Origin: Bilophila wadsworthia ATCC 49260
GTDB lineage: Bacteria > Desulfobacterota > Desulfovibrionia > Desulfovibrionales > Desulfovibrionaceae
DNA: 64,000 bases
Reading direction: 5' to 3'
Assembly: GCF_000701705.1 (NCBI RefSeq)
Contig: NZ_JNJP01000009.1
Span: 17,672-81,671 of the forward strand
Shown: piece after piece, positions 50,286-58,843 of the stretch
Layout: each line of letters starts with the position of its first letter
Numbering within the stretch: the first letter of the stretch is position 1
The notes under the pieces: generated by a model
Database searches by the model: none
What the model was told of the DNA's origin: nothing
What the model saw: the letters and a program-made list of their open reading frames with translations, nothing else
Program-made: the position numbers and the translations under genes

Positions 50286-51476
50286 ATGCAGAACGGTGTC
50301 TTTCAGACCGGCAATCCCCGCTGGTCGGCGGTCTTTTCCTTATTTATGGGCGTCATGGCCCTGATTGCAGCCGAATTCATCCCCGTAAGCCTGCTGACGC
50401 CCATTGCCCGAGATCTTGCCGTCTCCGAGGGCATGGCCGGGCAGACGGTCACCGCCGTAGGCGTGCTCGCCGTGCTGACCAGCCTCCTGCTGGCCCCGCT
50501 GACGGGAAACACCGACAGGCGGCGCATCCTGCTGGCTTTTTCCGCCATGCTTGTCGCGTCCTACATGCTGATCGGCATGGCTCCGACCTATTCGATCATG
50601 CTCATCGGGCGTGCGATACTCGGCATCTGCGTGGGCGGCTTCTGGTCGCTGGCCTCCGCCGTCACCCTGCAGCTCGTCCCCACGAAGGACGTCCCCCGCG
50701 CCCTGAGCATCGTCTACGCCGGGGTTTCCGTAGCGACGATCATCGCCCTGCCCGTGGCGAGCTGGATCGGCCATCTGATCGGCTGGCGAAATGTCTTTTC
50801 CCTCGGCGCGCTCATGGCCGCTTTCGGGTTCGTCTGGCAATACCGCGCCCTGCCCTCCCTCCCGGCCCGCGCGGGCAGCGGTTTCCGGGACATGTCCGCC
50901 CTGCTCCGGCGCACATGGATTCTGGCGGGTATCGGCGGGAACATCCTGAGTTTCGGCGGATACCATATTTTCTTCACATACCTGCGGCCCTTTCTGGAGC
51001 TGGATCTCGCCTTGGGAGCCAATACGCTTTCCGTGATCCTGCTGGTCTTCGGAGTGGCGAACGTCCTCGGCACCTTCATTGCGGGCGCGCTCCTCGGGAA
51101 TCACTTCCGGTCAACCATGATTCTGGTCCATCTGGCCTTCACAGCCGCCGCGCTCGCCTTGCTTCTCTCCCAAGGGCACGCGGACATCGGCATCGCGCTG
51201 GCTGTTTTCTGGGGATTCGCGTTCGGCTTTACCCCGGTAGGCTGGTCCACATGGATCGCCCGCACCCTCTCCGACAAGGCGGAGCTTGCCGGAGGGCTCA
51301 CCGTCGCGGCGACGCAATTCGCCATTGGCCTTGCCGCCGCCGTGGGCGGGTTCACCTATGACAACCTCGGCATCAATGGCATCTTTCTGGCGGCGGCGGG
51401 CATCAGCGTCATGGCGGCTCTGCTGATCGCGGTCAGTTTTTCCCTCTTCGCCAGAGACACGGGGCACAAGGCCTGA
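50286..51476 (+). CDS. MFS drug/sugar efflux transporter (AraJ/YdhP-like)
   Basis: A 396-residue protein with 12 helices. It starts with FSLFMGVMALIAAEFIPVSLLTPIARDL, a hallmark of the DHA1 efflux group, and has LTGNTDRRRIL in the loop 2-3 position and GRAILGICVGGFWSLASAV. It lies 59 bases after the hydrolase gene. Export of a toxic compound is the best guess; the substrate is not determined. Confidence 0.87.
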   Translation: MQNGVFQTGNPRWSAVFSLFMGVMALIAAEFIPVSLLTPIARDLAVSEGMAGQTVTAVGVLAVLTSLLLAPLTGNTDRRRILLAFSAMLVASYMLIGMAPTYSIMLIGRAILGICVGGFWSLASAVTLQLVPTKDVPRALSIVYAGVSVATIIALPVASWIGHLIGWRNVFSLGALMAAFGFVWQYRALPSLPARAGSGFRDMSALLRRTWILAGIGGNILSFGGYHIFFTYLRPFLELDLALGANTLSVILLVFGVANVLGTFIAGALLGNHFRSTMILVHLAFTAAALALLLSQGHADIGIALAVFWGFAFGFTPVGWSTWIARTLSDKAELAGGLTVAATQFAIGLAAAVGGFTYDNLGINGIFLAAAGISVMAALLIAVSFSLFARDTGHKA

Positions 51477-51568
51477 GCCCATTTCGGTGGCCGCAATCCG
51501 TGTCACCTCCATATGGAGGGCGGAACGCCCCAACCGTCCACAATGAATATAGAAGGAGAACGATTTCC

Positions 51569-52018
51569 ATGAAGAAAAACATCCTGATCCTTTCGACCAG
51601 CCCCCGCAAGAACGGCAACTCCGAAATGCTGGCCCGTGAATTTGCCAGAGGTGCGGAGGAAGCCGGACATAACGTGGAACTGCTCAGCCTGCACGACAAA
51701 ACCATCGGCTTTTGCAAAGGCTGTCTGGCCTGCCAGAAAACGCAGCGATGCGTCATCCATGACGATGCCGACGCCATCGTCCGAAAAATGAAGGACGCCG
51801 AGGTAATCGCATTCGCCACCCCCATCTATTTTTATGAGATGTGCGGCCAGATGAAGACCCTGCTCGATCGCTCCAATCCTCTGTTCCCGTCGGACTATGC
51901 GTTCAGGGACATTTATCTGCTGGCAACGGCGGCGGACAGCGCGGAGAGTTCAATGGACGGGGCCGTCAAAGGCTTGGAGGGCTGGATCGCCTGTTTTGAA
52001 AAGGCCGCGCTGAGGTGA
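51569..52018 (+). pseudogene. FMN reductase / flavodoxin-like protein, 3' end truncated by prophage
   Basis: 149 residues of a NAD(P)H-dependent FMN reductase. The N-terminus KKNILILSTSPRKNGNSEML binds FMN, and CKGCLACQKTQRCVIHDDAD and FATPIYFYEMCGQMKTLLDR are family-typical. The frame ends at EKAALR and an immediate TGA, while relatives continue about 30-40 residues with a glycine-rich strand. The stop falls where prophage-like sequence begins (TGATCAATGG). The gene is therefore interrupted, probably non-functional or altered, and its missing end should lie beyond the far prophage end outside the window. GGAG precedes ATG 51569. Confidence 0.75.
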
Positions 52019-52031
52019 TCAATGGCATGAA

Positions 52032-52073
52032 AAGTAGTGGGAAAAAGCGAGATAACTTGGGAAGTATCGGGAA
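52032..52073. repeat. Phased GGGAA repeats at the prophage end (candidate transposase sites)
   Basis: GGGAA occurs at 52039, 52059 and 52069, spaced 20 and 10 bp. Two carry the longer consensus AAGTA-N2-GGGAA (52032 and 52062, 30 bp apart). Placement just inside the prophage terminus fits transposase end-binding sites. Confidence 0.5.
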
Positions 52074-52112
52074 GGATTTTAGGTGGGAGTGTAATTCTAT
52101 TGCAGAATCTGC

Positions 52113-52149
52113 AACAAAAAAGGAGGGGAATCAACCCTCCTTTTTTGTT
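52113..52149. terminator. Bidirectional terminator at the prophage edge
   Basis: AACAAAAAAGGAGGG and CCCTCCTTTTTTGTT form a 15-bp stem with a 7-nt loop. It ends the leftward early operon just after the HU gene. Confidence 0.88.
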
Positions 52150-52168
52150 GTTTAACGGGGTAGCATGT

Positions 52169-52444
52169 CTACCTGTTCAACGCATCCTTGAGACGCTTCG
52201 CGGCTGCGAACTTGACCGTTGTGCGCGCCGGGATGGTGCAGGAGCCGCCGGTCTTCGGATTACGCCCGATCCGCTCGGCACGCGGTACGGGGGTGAGCGT
52301 CCCGAGTCCGGGAAGGAAAACCCGATCGCCTTCCGCAAGGGCTTCCGTGAACGTGTCGATCATGGCCTTGACGAGCTTTTCCATCTCCTCTTCCGTTGCT
52401 CCGCATTCCTTCCTGAGCCGCCGTACGAGATCATACTTGTTCAT
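52169..52444 (-). CDS. HU/IHF-family DNA-binding protein
   Basis: A 91-residue histone-like protein. MNKYDLVRRLRKECG and EALAEGDRVFLPGLGTLTPVPRAERIGRNPKTG are typical, with the DNA-bending arm at the IGRNPKTG segment. ATG 52444 follows GGAG by six bases. It is the last early gene before the prophage end. Host HU and IHF assist Mu transposition, so a phage copy likely bends the transpososome or the early control region. Confidence 0.9.
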   Translation of the reverse strand: MNKYDLVRRLRKECGATEEEMEKLVKAMIDTFTEALAEGDRVFLPGLGTLTPVPRAERIGRNPKTGGSCTIPARTTVKFAAAKRLKDALNR

Positions 52445-52481
52445 GACATTCTCCATTTGCTTTTGATGCGACTGGCGCGTG

Positions 52482-52946
52482 TTACTGCATGACGACCGTG
52501 GCGGGCTGCTGCTCCGTGAAGAAACGTTGCAGGTGTTCCCTTGCCGCCGGTTCCTCGATCCTGTCAATCCAATTTTTCAGTGTTTCGATGACGAGCTGGA
52601 GTTGTTCAACGGAGCACCATTCGATTTTTTGCGCCCGCGTGATGCGCCGGATGTACGTCTCGATAGCCTGATCGCTCCGGTTTCTGACGATTCCGAGATC
52701 GTGCATTTCATACCAGAGGCTTTTGATCTTCCTGATCTGCGGGTCCGCCGTCGTGCGAAAGCCCGCCTTTCTGAGCGCCGCCAGCGCCCGGACCAGTTCC
52801 TCGCCGGAAAGCTCCTTGCTGGAAGTCGTTCGGCCACTCGTGACGCTGGAAAGGAGCCCGCGATATTCTTCGTCAGTCATGCCGAGCTTGCGGCGTCCCG
52901 TCTGGAGCACCCTGACAAGTTTCTTTGGATCAGCTGTGGTGCGCAT
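52482..52946 (-). CDS. gemA: Phage GemA/Gp16-like protein
   Basis: A 154-residue protein with the GemA (Mu gp16, PF06252-type) pattern: LVRVLQTGRRKLGMTDEEYRGLL, SLWYEMHDLGIV and CSVEQLQLVIETLKNWI. GemA modulates host gene expression and supercoiling during Mu growth, though its action is not well defined. GGAGG precedes ATG 52946. It lies between Gam and HU in the leftward early operon. Confidence 0.88.
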   Translation of the reverse strand: MRTTADPKKLVRVLQTGRRKLGMTDEEYRGLLSSVTSGRTTSSKELSGEELVRALAALRKAGFRTTADPQIRKIKSLWYEMHDLGIVRNRSDQAIETYIRRITRAQKIEWCSVEQLQLVIETLKNWIDRIEEPAAREHLQRFFTEQQPATVVMQ

Positions 52947-52995
52947 TGGTATCCCTCCATATGGAGCCGGGCGGATTGCTCCGCCCGGTTTGTCA

Positions 52996-53520
52996 TTATG
53001 CGGATTCAGCTCCCGCGAGTTCCGTCTCGTTCAGTTCGTAGAAAAAGAGATCGGATTGTTCGAGCCTGCACCCCACGGCGGCGAGGCGTTCCGGGGGAAG
53101 CTGGCGGAGCGCTTCCTTATCCACTTCCTGCTTTGTCCTGATGCACTCGGGCATCCCCGCGTCGCGGATAAGGCCGAGCACCTGTTCCCATGTCGTTTTC
53201 CGCATTGTCTTGACGGCGGAGCTTGCCCGAAAGCCGATAATGCCGAACGTGAGCTCCCGGGAGCGCTTTTTGACGAACAGCTCGGATTTTTTGGACTCCC
53301 CGAACCTGATCAGCGCCTGTTCCAGAACTTCAATGTCTTGCTTGATCGGTTCGGAAGCCTCGGCGCATTTGAGTTTCAGGGCGTCGACATCCTCTTTCAG
53401 TCCGAGCTCAATAAGCGCAAGTTCCCGCTTCCTCGCCGCGATCTGCGCCAGCGTCGCATCCGCTTCCTCAAGAGTCGTCACCGCTGGGATGTTCAGAATG
53501 GGTTTCACACGTTTTGCCAT
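52996..53520 (-). CDS. gam: Host-nuclease inhibitor Gam
   Basis: A 174-residue Mu Gam homologue (PF07352-type). Such proteins bind double-stranded DNA ends as Ku-like dimers and block exonucleases. The N-terminal helical region (TLEEADATLAQIAARKRELALIE) is a coiled coil, followed by LFVKKRSRELTFGIIGFR and the late KEALRQLPPERLAAVGC. AGAGGA precedes ATG 53520. It follows the MuB-like gene after two small genes, matching the order of Mu early genes. Confidence 0.9.
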   Translation of the reverse strand: MAKRVKPILNIPAVTTLEEADATLAQIAARKRELALIELGLKEDVDALKLKCAEASEPIKQDIEVLEQALIRFGESKKSELFVKKRSRELTFGIIGFRASSAVKTMRKTTWEQVLGLIRDAGMPECIRTKQEVDKEALRQLPPERLAAVGCRLEQSDLFFYELNETELAGAESA

Positions 53521-53638
53521 TGTCTTTTTCCTCTTGGGATTGCATAAGTGCTTTGAAAAAGCTTCCTGCCGCCTTGCCGGTCAGGTTGATTTCCGTAATT
53601 TTGCCGCGTTTTCTCTTGACCGTTATTGAGTCCCGCAT
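53468..53638 (-). CDS. Small phage protein, 56 residues
   Basis: An open frame MRDSITVKRKRGKITEINLTG onwards, with GAGG upstream of ATG 53638 and only a 12-base gap from the preceding small gene. It overlaps the start of gam by about 50 bases. The first half is basic and beta-like, the rest polar. Family not recognised. Real but minor status is likely from position; function cannot be stated. Confidence 0.45.
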   Translation of the reverse strand: MRDSITVKRKRGKITEINLTGKAAGSFFKALMQSQEEKDNGKTCETHSEHPSGDDS

Positions 53639-53649
53639 AAGCGTTTCCC

Positions 53650-53826
53650 TCAAAAGAGTGTTGTCTGTTTCGGCGCTTCCGCCATTTTCCGACGCTCCAA
53701 TTCTTCGTCGACCTCACGTTCAAAGTCTTTCGCCCTGTTCAGATCGGACGGCGCACGAATCAACAAGTAGGTATTCTGAGCAAGCCGCATCCTGCGCACC
53801 AATTCCACAAATTCTCGGTCTGTCAT
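53650..53826 (-). CDS. Small phage protein, 58 residues
   Basis: Highly charged and helical: MTDREFVELVRRMRLAQNTYL and FEREVDEELERRKMAE. GGGGAG precedes ATG 53826. It lies between the MuB-like gene and gam, where Mu has kil and other small early genes, but no homology to Kil is apparent. Confidence 0.55.
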   Translation of the reverse strand: MTDREFVELVRRMRLAQNTYLLIRAPSDLNRAKDFEREVDEELERRKMAEAPKQTTLF

Positions 53827-53870
53827 ATTATCTCCCCTGAGCCGCAAGCTGATATGCTCCTAAAAGATGA

Positions 53871-55058
53871 TTACGGCCGCACCATCCGCACAACGTCCGC
53901 CGTCACCTGCTTTTCCCCGGCACTCGCCGCGAGGTTCAGGGCGGCGATGGTCATGTTGGCGATCATGAGGGGATAGCCCATGTACACGCCATTGCCGGAA
54001 CGGTCCTGCGCCACGGTGAGGCTTTCCTTGATCGCGTCGACACCGTCCTCGGCGAACATTTTGCCGAAGTCGATCCCGGCTCGGGTGAACCGAAAGCGGA
54101 GAAAATCCGCTACGTCTTCGATTGGGGTGATATTCAGCACGTCGCACCGCTGCACAACTTCGCGCACCCCCGCGTCGGCGGGCTTCAACTTTTCCCCGAG
54201 CTCCGTCTGTCCGATCAGGATGATGGAAAGGAGCCGGTGCAACCCGTCCTTCAATTCCCAGAACCGCTTGAGGCTCTTCAACGTGTGTCGGTGCAGGTCG
54301 TGAGCCTCTTCGATGATGACGCAATGATGCGTCCCCGCGCCGTGGGCGCTCTTCAAGAGTTGATGGAGCCTGCGAAAGCGCATTTCCGGAGACGACGGGA
54401 CCGAAGTTCCGGGGGCGATGGTGCTGATGATGGCCTCGGCGATGTGCTGGGAGCGCATGGGCTTGCCGTTCGATTCGTTCTCGGCCATTGCCAGCGTGTA
54501 CGGTTCTACGATGACGGTCTTGCCGTTTTCGTTTTTCACGCGGTCGATAAGTTCTTCCCGGAGCGTGGACTTCCCGGAACCGGACTCGCCCACCACGGCG
54601 AGGAAACCGCCGTTCGTCGCGGCGTCATACATCATCTCCCGGACATACCGGATTTTAGGCGAAAGATAGACGTCGGCGGCATCCTGCGGATCGGCAAAGG
54701 GGTTTTTGACGATGCCGAATGCCTGCCGTGTCTTCATCGTGAGCGTTTGCTTCTTCAAGATCATGGGTTCCTCGCTTTCCGCCGTATCCCCGGCGGGGGT
54801 ATCTTCATCCCCGGCAAGCCGTTCCAGCTTGCCGAGAGCATAGTCGACAAGGGCGGGCTGTACGCCGCGTTCTTCAAGCAAAGAGGCGAGCCCTTTTTTG
54901 AGTCCGGCCCATCCCGTTTTCGGGAGGGTTCCCCGGTTCAAAAGCTGATTGACGAGCGCCGGGGAGACACCGAGCTTTGCGGCGGCCTCGCGCTGACTGA
55001 GCTCCGCCTCTTCAAAGAGATCTTTTACGGTTGGATCGTAGGGGATTATCCGGCACAT
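53871..55058 (-). CDS. MuB-like AAA ATPase with N-terminal helix-turn-helix
   Basis: A 395-residue transposition regulator. Residues 18-45 form a helix-turn-helix (SQREAAAKLGVSPALVNQLL). The AAA core has Walker A GESGSGKS at 157-164 and Walker B VIIEEAHDL near 236. The domain is ExeA-like (AAA_22). In Mu, MuB coats target DNA, stimulates MuA and gives target immunity. The start overlaps the end of the transposase gene by 13 bases, so the two products are made together. Confidence 0.88.
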   Translation of the reverse strand: MCRIIPYDPTVKDLFEEAELSQREAAAKLGVSPALVNQLLNRGTLPKTGWAGLKKGLASLLEERGVQPALVDYALGKLERLAGDEDTPAGDTAESEEPMILKKQTLTMKTRQAFGIVKNPFADPQDAADVYLSPKIRYVREMMYDAATNGGFLAVVGESGSGKSTLREELIDRVKNENGKTVIVEPYTLAMAENESNGKPMRSQHIAEAIISTIAPGTSVPSSPEMRFRRLHQLLKSAHGAGTHHCVIIEEAHDLHRHTLKSLKRFWELKDGLHRLLSIILIGQTELGEKLKPADAGVREVVQRCDVLNITPIEDVADFLRFRFTRAGIDFGKMFAEDGVDAIKESLTVAQDRSGNGVYMGYPLMIANMTIAALNLAASAGEKQVTADVVRMVRP

Positions 55059-56872
55059 GCCGCCCTCCCTTCATTTGGCCGGAACTCAAGCCGCCAGGCA
55101 CGTTTCGGCGCGAACTTCTCGCGCATCCGTTCGACCACGGCCTCGATCTCGTTTCCGGGTACGGTGTCGGGATACCGTGTCCGCAGCCATTCCGCGCATT
55201 CGTCGGTGTTGTCGTCGCGCCAGACATCCGGATGATCCCGGCGCATCATCAAAGCGAAGGAGAGCCGCTTCATCGGCGGCACGTCGGCCTTTTTCTCTTC
55301 GAGAGGCAAAGGCGTCCCGGCCTTCTTCAAGTAGACGGGCGCTTCCTTCACGTCCGCCATGATGTCGATCGTGGCGTAGGCGGGCTTTCCTGCCCGGCGC
55401 ATCTTGTCGGCCTCCTCCACGGATTGAACGCCGTAGGCTTCCTTTTTGATCGCTTCGAGGGTCTTTTCCGCGCGCGTCTTCGGCATGGCCTTGAAGCCTT
55501 CCCCGAAGGTCGGAGCGCCGAGATCGAACCCTGCGCCGTCGAACTGCATGGGAGGCACCTCAAAGGAAACCTTTTCCCCGTCGGGCTTTTCGATGACGGC
55601 AATGATGCTCGGGGCCTTGTAGGGATTGAGGCGGACGGATACGGAGTCCCTGACTTGCAGCCCGTGGTAGCCGAGTTCACGCAGATCGTAGCGCCGGACG
55701 CCGTAATGCGTCCGGGTGTCGGCGCTTATCGTGAAGTCGTCCTTCACCTGACACCGTACCTCGCCCCACGCCGCAATGGAGTGCATGACGTCGGCCTCAG
55801 CCGTGCGGAGCTTCTCCGCAGGAATGGAAAGCCACACGTCGTTGCGGGTCTTTTTCGTCCGGGTGTGGATCGCCGTGGCGCAAAAATACCTGCGCCAGCG
55901 ATCCGCAAGCGCCTGCAACTGCGCGACGTCAGGCACTTCCAGAAAGCGCAGGCGGCTTTCAAACTTGCATTCGACGATGTCCTGACACTTTTCGACCGAT
56001 CCGGTGGCGCGGGCTCTTCCCGGCACATGCTGCGCCGGAGTGATCCCCATTTGCCCGCAAAAGCCTGTGACGAGCGAAGAGGCCGGGCCGGGGCCGGGAT
56101 CGGTGTAGAGGATTTCCGGGACGCCGTGCATGACGTCCTGCGGCCCCCGGTCGGTAATGGCATCAATCAGCGTATCGAGAAACCCCTTGGCGTCTTCTCC
56201 GGCGGCCTGCTCATAGCGCAGGTAGAAGTTGCCGGAACAGTGATCGACCACGATATAGCGCACGATGCGCGTATTCCTAATCTTGATGAGGTTTTCGGGC
56301 TTCTTTTCGTTGTAGCTCTCTTCCTTCATGAGCCCGATATTTCCGGTGCCCCGGATGCGGTACAGGACGCATACCGAGGCGTCGGCCTGCCAGAGCCTGT
56401 TGGGGTACTCCGTCCGCATACGGACGGACGGGCTCGCCACCCTGAGCTGATCCGGGTGGCACCCGTAGCGCCGCATGGCGCGGCTGATGGTTTCAACCGA
56501 CGGCATGGTGACTTCTCCTGTTTCCTGGTCCGCGATGCCTTCCCCGTTCGCCTCCCAGCGCTTCACGGCGTCCTTGATGCACATGGGCCTTTTGCCGTTG
56601 GCGCGGTCGCCGCAGATGACGAGTCCCGCGATCTTCCGGCAAAGCGCCTCGGGAACGCACGTCTCGCCCTTGTCCTTACGTGGCTTTTTGCCGCTCTCCC
56701 ACCCGCCGTACTTTTTCAGATAGTTGTAGGTGGTGTTCAGGGAGCGATTCAGCGTTTCGGCAAGCCGTGCCACGATGCGCCTGCGATCCCCATTGCACGG
56801 GTCCGCCTTTTCGAGCGCACGGGCCGCGTCGCTTATGAGGCGAAGCTGTTCGGTTGAAGGTGTGGAAGGCAT
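55046..56872 (-). CDS. DDE transposase, MuA-like
   Basis: A 608-residue transposase. An N-terminal helix-turn-helix region (about 1-140) would bind prophage ends and the internal enhancer. The catalytic triad is Asp164 (WQADAS), Asp258 (LYTDPGP) and Glu294 (GSVEKC), with exactly 35 residues between the last Asp and the Glu, a textbook DD35E arrangement. A beta-barrel Mu-C-like region (about 390-480) and a charged tail that may contact the MuB-like ATPase follow. It starts nine bases after the stop of the preceding gene. It executes integration and replicative transposition. Confidence 0.93.
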   Translation of the reverse strand: MPSTPSTEQLRLISDAARALEKADPCNGDRRRIVARLAETLNRSLNTTYNYLKKYGGWESGKKPRKDKGETCVPEALCRKIAGLVICGDRANGKRPMCIKDAVKRWEANGEGIADQETGEVTMPSVETISRAMRRYGCHPDQLRVASPSVRMRTEYPNRLWQADASVCVLYRIRGTGNIGLMKEESYNEKKPENLIKIRNTRIVRYIVVDHCSGNFYLRYEQAAGEDAKGFLDTLIDAITDRGPQDVMHGVPEILYTDPGPGPASSLVTGFCGQMGITPAQHVPGRARATGSVEKCQDIVECKFESRLRFLEVPDVAQLQALADRWRRYFCATAIHTRTKKTRNDVWLSIPAEKLRTAEADVMHSIAAWGEVRCQVKDDFTISADTRTHYGVRRYDLRELGYHGLQVRDSVSVRLNPYKAPSIIAVIEKPDGEKVSFEVPPMQFDGAGFDLGAPTFGEGFKAMPKTRAEKTLEAIKKEAYGVQSVEEADKMRRAGKPAYATIDIMADVKEAPVYLKKAGTPLPLEEKKADVPPMKRLSFALMMRRDHPDVWRDDNTDECAEWLRTRYPDTVPGNEIEAVVERMREKFAPKRAWRLEFRPNEGRAACAG

Positions 56873-56881
56873 GGCAAACCC

Positions 56882-57895
56882 CTAGTCGGTCGTTTCCTGA
56901 TTGTCCGCTTCGGGGAACGGTTCCCCATCCACATCCGGGCCGAAGTCCGGCACAAGCTCCGCCGTAAGATCCACGTCGATCCCGGCGGAGAGAATATGCG
57001 CGGCCATGCCCCGCACGGCGGAAGAAATCCGCTCGTGGACATAGGCCGCCGTCTCTTCCGAATTTTCATCGTCGTCGAGAACCGACGAACCGAACGCCGC
57101 AAGGTTCGCCACGGCGAAAACGGCGTCTCTGCACTTTTCGTCGATGATCTCCCGGTTCTTCGCGTTCTTCTTCATCTTTTTGACTTCAACGTCAGCAATG
57201 GCCGAAGATGTGGCCACGATGAGCTCTTCTTTCAGCGCCGCGATCTGGTCGTTTCGCTCCTGCGCCACCTTTTGCTGGGCTTCCTTGTCCTTTTCGAGCG
57301 TTTCGACCTTTTCCTTGAGCTTTTCGGCTTCCTTTTCGAGCTTCTTGTTGTCGGCCTGCGCCTTGGCGTGCTGGGCGCAGATGACGTCGATGGTGACGCG
57401 AAGGTCTTCCGGCGTGGAACTCTTGAGCTCCCGGAAGATTTCCTTTTTCGTGTCCTCGTCCACATCCTTGATGGCCTTGCGGATTTTACGGGTGTCCCGC
57501 ACGGTAAGGCCAAGGTTGCGGATTTCCGTCAGGCGTTCCTCGCCGAACGTGGCGTAGTTTTGGAGGGCTTCATAGATACTCTGGCGGGAGAAACCCATTG
57601 CGTCGCACAACTCATCAAATGTTTTCGGGGAATGGATTTCTCCGTTTATTTCAAAGGTTCGGCCTTTGTAATCACCACTGGCTTTCATAGTAGAAAACCA
57701 GTGAATGACTCCGAGATTAAGGCCGGAGGCAGCCGCTCGAAACCCTTGTACGCGCCCAACTTGCTGCTGAAATCTAAGATCGAGAACGTAGTCTTCCGCA
57801 CGGACGGAGACGGTGCTGCTCCGGACGTCTTGAAGCTCTTTTTCTGGATCGGGCTGTTTGGAGACGGCGGGGGTGGAAATAACGGTGTCGGTCAT
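56882..57895 (-). CDS. Coiled-coil phage early protein with putative HTH
   Basis: 337 residues. Residues 70-130 hold a helix-turn-helix-like segment (FDELCDAMGFSRQSIYEALQNY), and about 175-260 is a long, highly charged coiled coil (KKLEKEAEKLKEKVETLEKDKEA). The C-terminus is acidic. AGGAGA precedes ATG 57895. It lies directly upstream of the transposase gene in the early operon. Comparable proteins sit at this point in other Mu-like phages of Desulfovibrio-type hosts and have no assigned function. A DNA-binding partner of the transposase or a partition-like protein is possible. Confidence 0.7.
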   Translation of the reverse strand: MTDTVISTPAVSKQPDPEKELQDVRSSTVSVRAEDYVLDLRFQQQVGRVQGFRAAASGLNLGVIHWFSTMKASGDYKGRTFEINGEIHSPKTFDELCDAMGFSRQSIYEALQNYATFGEERLTEIRNLGLTVRDTRKIRKAIKDVDEDTKKEIFRELKSSTPEDLRVTIDVICAQHAKAQADNKKLEKEAEKLKEKVETLEKDKEAQQKVAQERNDQIAALKEELIVATSSAIADVEVKKMKKNAKNREIIDEKCRDAVFAVANLAAFGSSVLDDDENSEETAAYVHERISSAVRGMAAHILSAGIDVDLTAELVPDFGPDVDGEPFPEADNQETTD

Positions 57896-57906
57896 AGAAG
57901 TGTCTC

Positions 57907-58224
57907 CTATCCGAGAAGCCTGTAGGCCCCGGTTTCGATGTTGCGTTTGAAGTCGTCCTGCCGCTGCTGCTGGTTGCGGAGGGCTATGTCGTAGGCTCGG
58001 TAGGCTTTGAGCGGCCTTGACGTAAGCGCCCAGCGCCCGCTTTCGAGCTTTTGCGCCATGCCTTCGGCGGCAAGGGCGTCCATGTCTCGGCAGACGTTCG
58101 GAGCGGAAATGCCTGTGGTGACGGAAAGATCAGTTACGGAAAGTCCGGTCACGACGTGCGGGGCCAAGGTCTCGATGAGCAGGAACGCCCGCCCGAGCTG
58201 CGTGAGCTTCTTCTTTTCGGTCAT
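57907..58224 (-). CDS. Small winged-helix (IclR-type HTH) phage regulator
   Basis: 105 residues. KLTQLGRAFLLIETLAPHV, LSVTDLSVTTGISAPNVCRDMDALAAEGM and the wing GRWALTSRPLKAY match the HTH_IclR-type winged helix without an effector domain. GGAGGT precedes ATG 58224, which overlaps the previous stop (ATGA). It is probably an early-gene regulator. Confidence 0.7.
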   Translation of the reverse strand: MTEKKKLTQLGRAFLLIETLAPHVVTGLSVTDLSVTTGISAPNVCRDMDALAAEGMAQKLESGRWALTSRPLKAYRAYDIALRNQQQRQDDFKRNIETGAYRLLG

Positions 58225-58571
58225 GCGGGCACCTCCAGATTGTTTTCCATATGCGCCACCTGTTCGGCGACGGCGGCGAGGTTGAAGGCAAGAATGATGA
58301 GCTGCATTTCCACGCCCATGCTGACGGTTCCGTCGACGATCTGCGCGATCTGGGAGGCCAAGCCGTCGATCCTTGCAGCCAAGGGCGGGAGTTGCGCCGG
58401 GGTGTCGAGTATGGTAACAGGCCAAGCGGAATGAACAGTGTTTTCGTTTTTTCCTTCATTGCCCTTCACCGTGTCAGCGGTGAGGGGCTTTTCGTTTTCG
58501 AGCGCCCGGAAGATTGCCGGAGCCACGGCGGGGAAATGAGCCGCGAGGGTGGTTGCGGTGAGGTTATTCAT
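58221..58571 (-). CDS. Phage early protein, 116 residues, unknown
   Basis: An uninterrupted frame between two overlapping genes. GGAGG lies six bases before ATG 58571. The C-terminal half is hydrophobic and helical (LASQIAQIVDGTVSMGVEMQLIILAFNLAAVAEQ) and could be amphipathic or weakly membrane-associated. Family not recognised. The tight packing supports a real gene; it has ATGA coupling to the gene downstream. Confidence 0.6.
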   Translation of the reverse strand: MNNLTATTLAAHFPAVAPAIFRALENEKPLTADTVKGNEGKNENTVHSAWPVTILDTPAQLPPLAARIDGLASQIAQIVDGTVSMGVEMQLIILAFNLAAVAEQVAHMENNLEVPA

Positions 58572-58831
58572 CTTCATCCTCCAAGGCGGATTGTTCGTTT
58601 TCGGGGAGTTCCTTAAAGTAGGGAAAGTTCGGGTATTGGGGCTTTTCCATAACGGTGTCGGTCTGTTCCCCGTTGTACCGGTCCTTCATCTTTTCATAGA
58701 TCAGCATGGCGCAGTCCCACGCGCAGCAGTCGCAGATATGGGTGTCCTGTTGTCCGGCGACCAGAAACGTCACCCCGTGATTCATGGCTTCCGCAGAAGT
58801 TGCAGAGCGTGTAGCCGTCTTTATGGGTCAT
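58564..58831 (-). pseudogene. ClpX-type zinc-finger protein, frameshifted at a C4/G4 run
   Basis: From ATG 58831 (AAGGAG upstream) the minus strand reads MTHKDGYTLCNFCGSHESR, with the first Cys-x2-Cys. A second frame, open to 58564, supplies FLVAGQQDTHICDCCAWDC with the second pair. Joined, they match the ClpX N-terminal zinc finger (C-x2-C, about 19 residues, C-x2-C). The frames differ by one base at the CCCC run 58773-58776. Dropping one base restores a single product of about 88 residues. The gene may be mutated, use slippage, or carry a sequencing error. Alternatively ATG 58785 is used and a 73-residue half-finger is made. Confidence 0.6.
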
Positions 58832-58843
58832 ATGATTTTCTCC

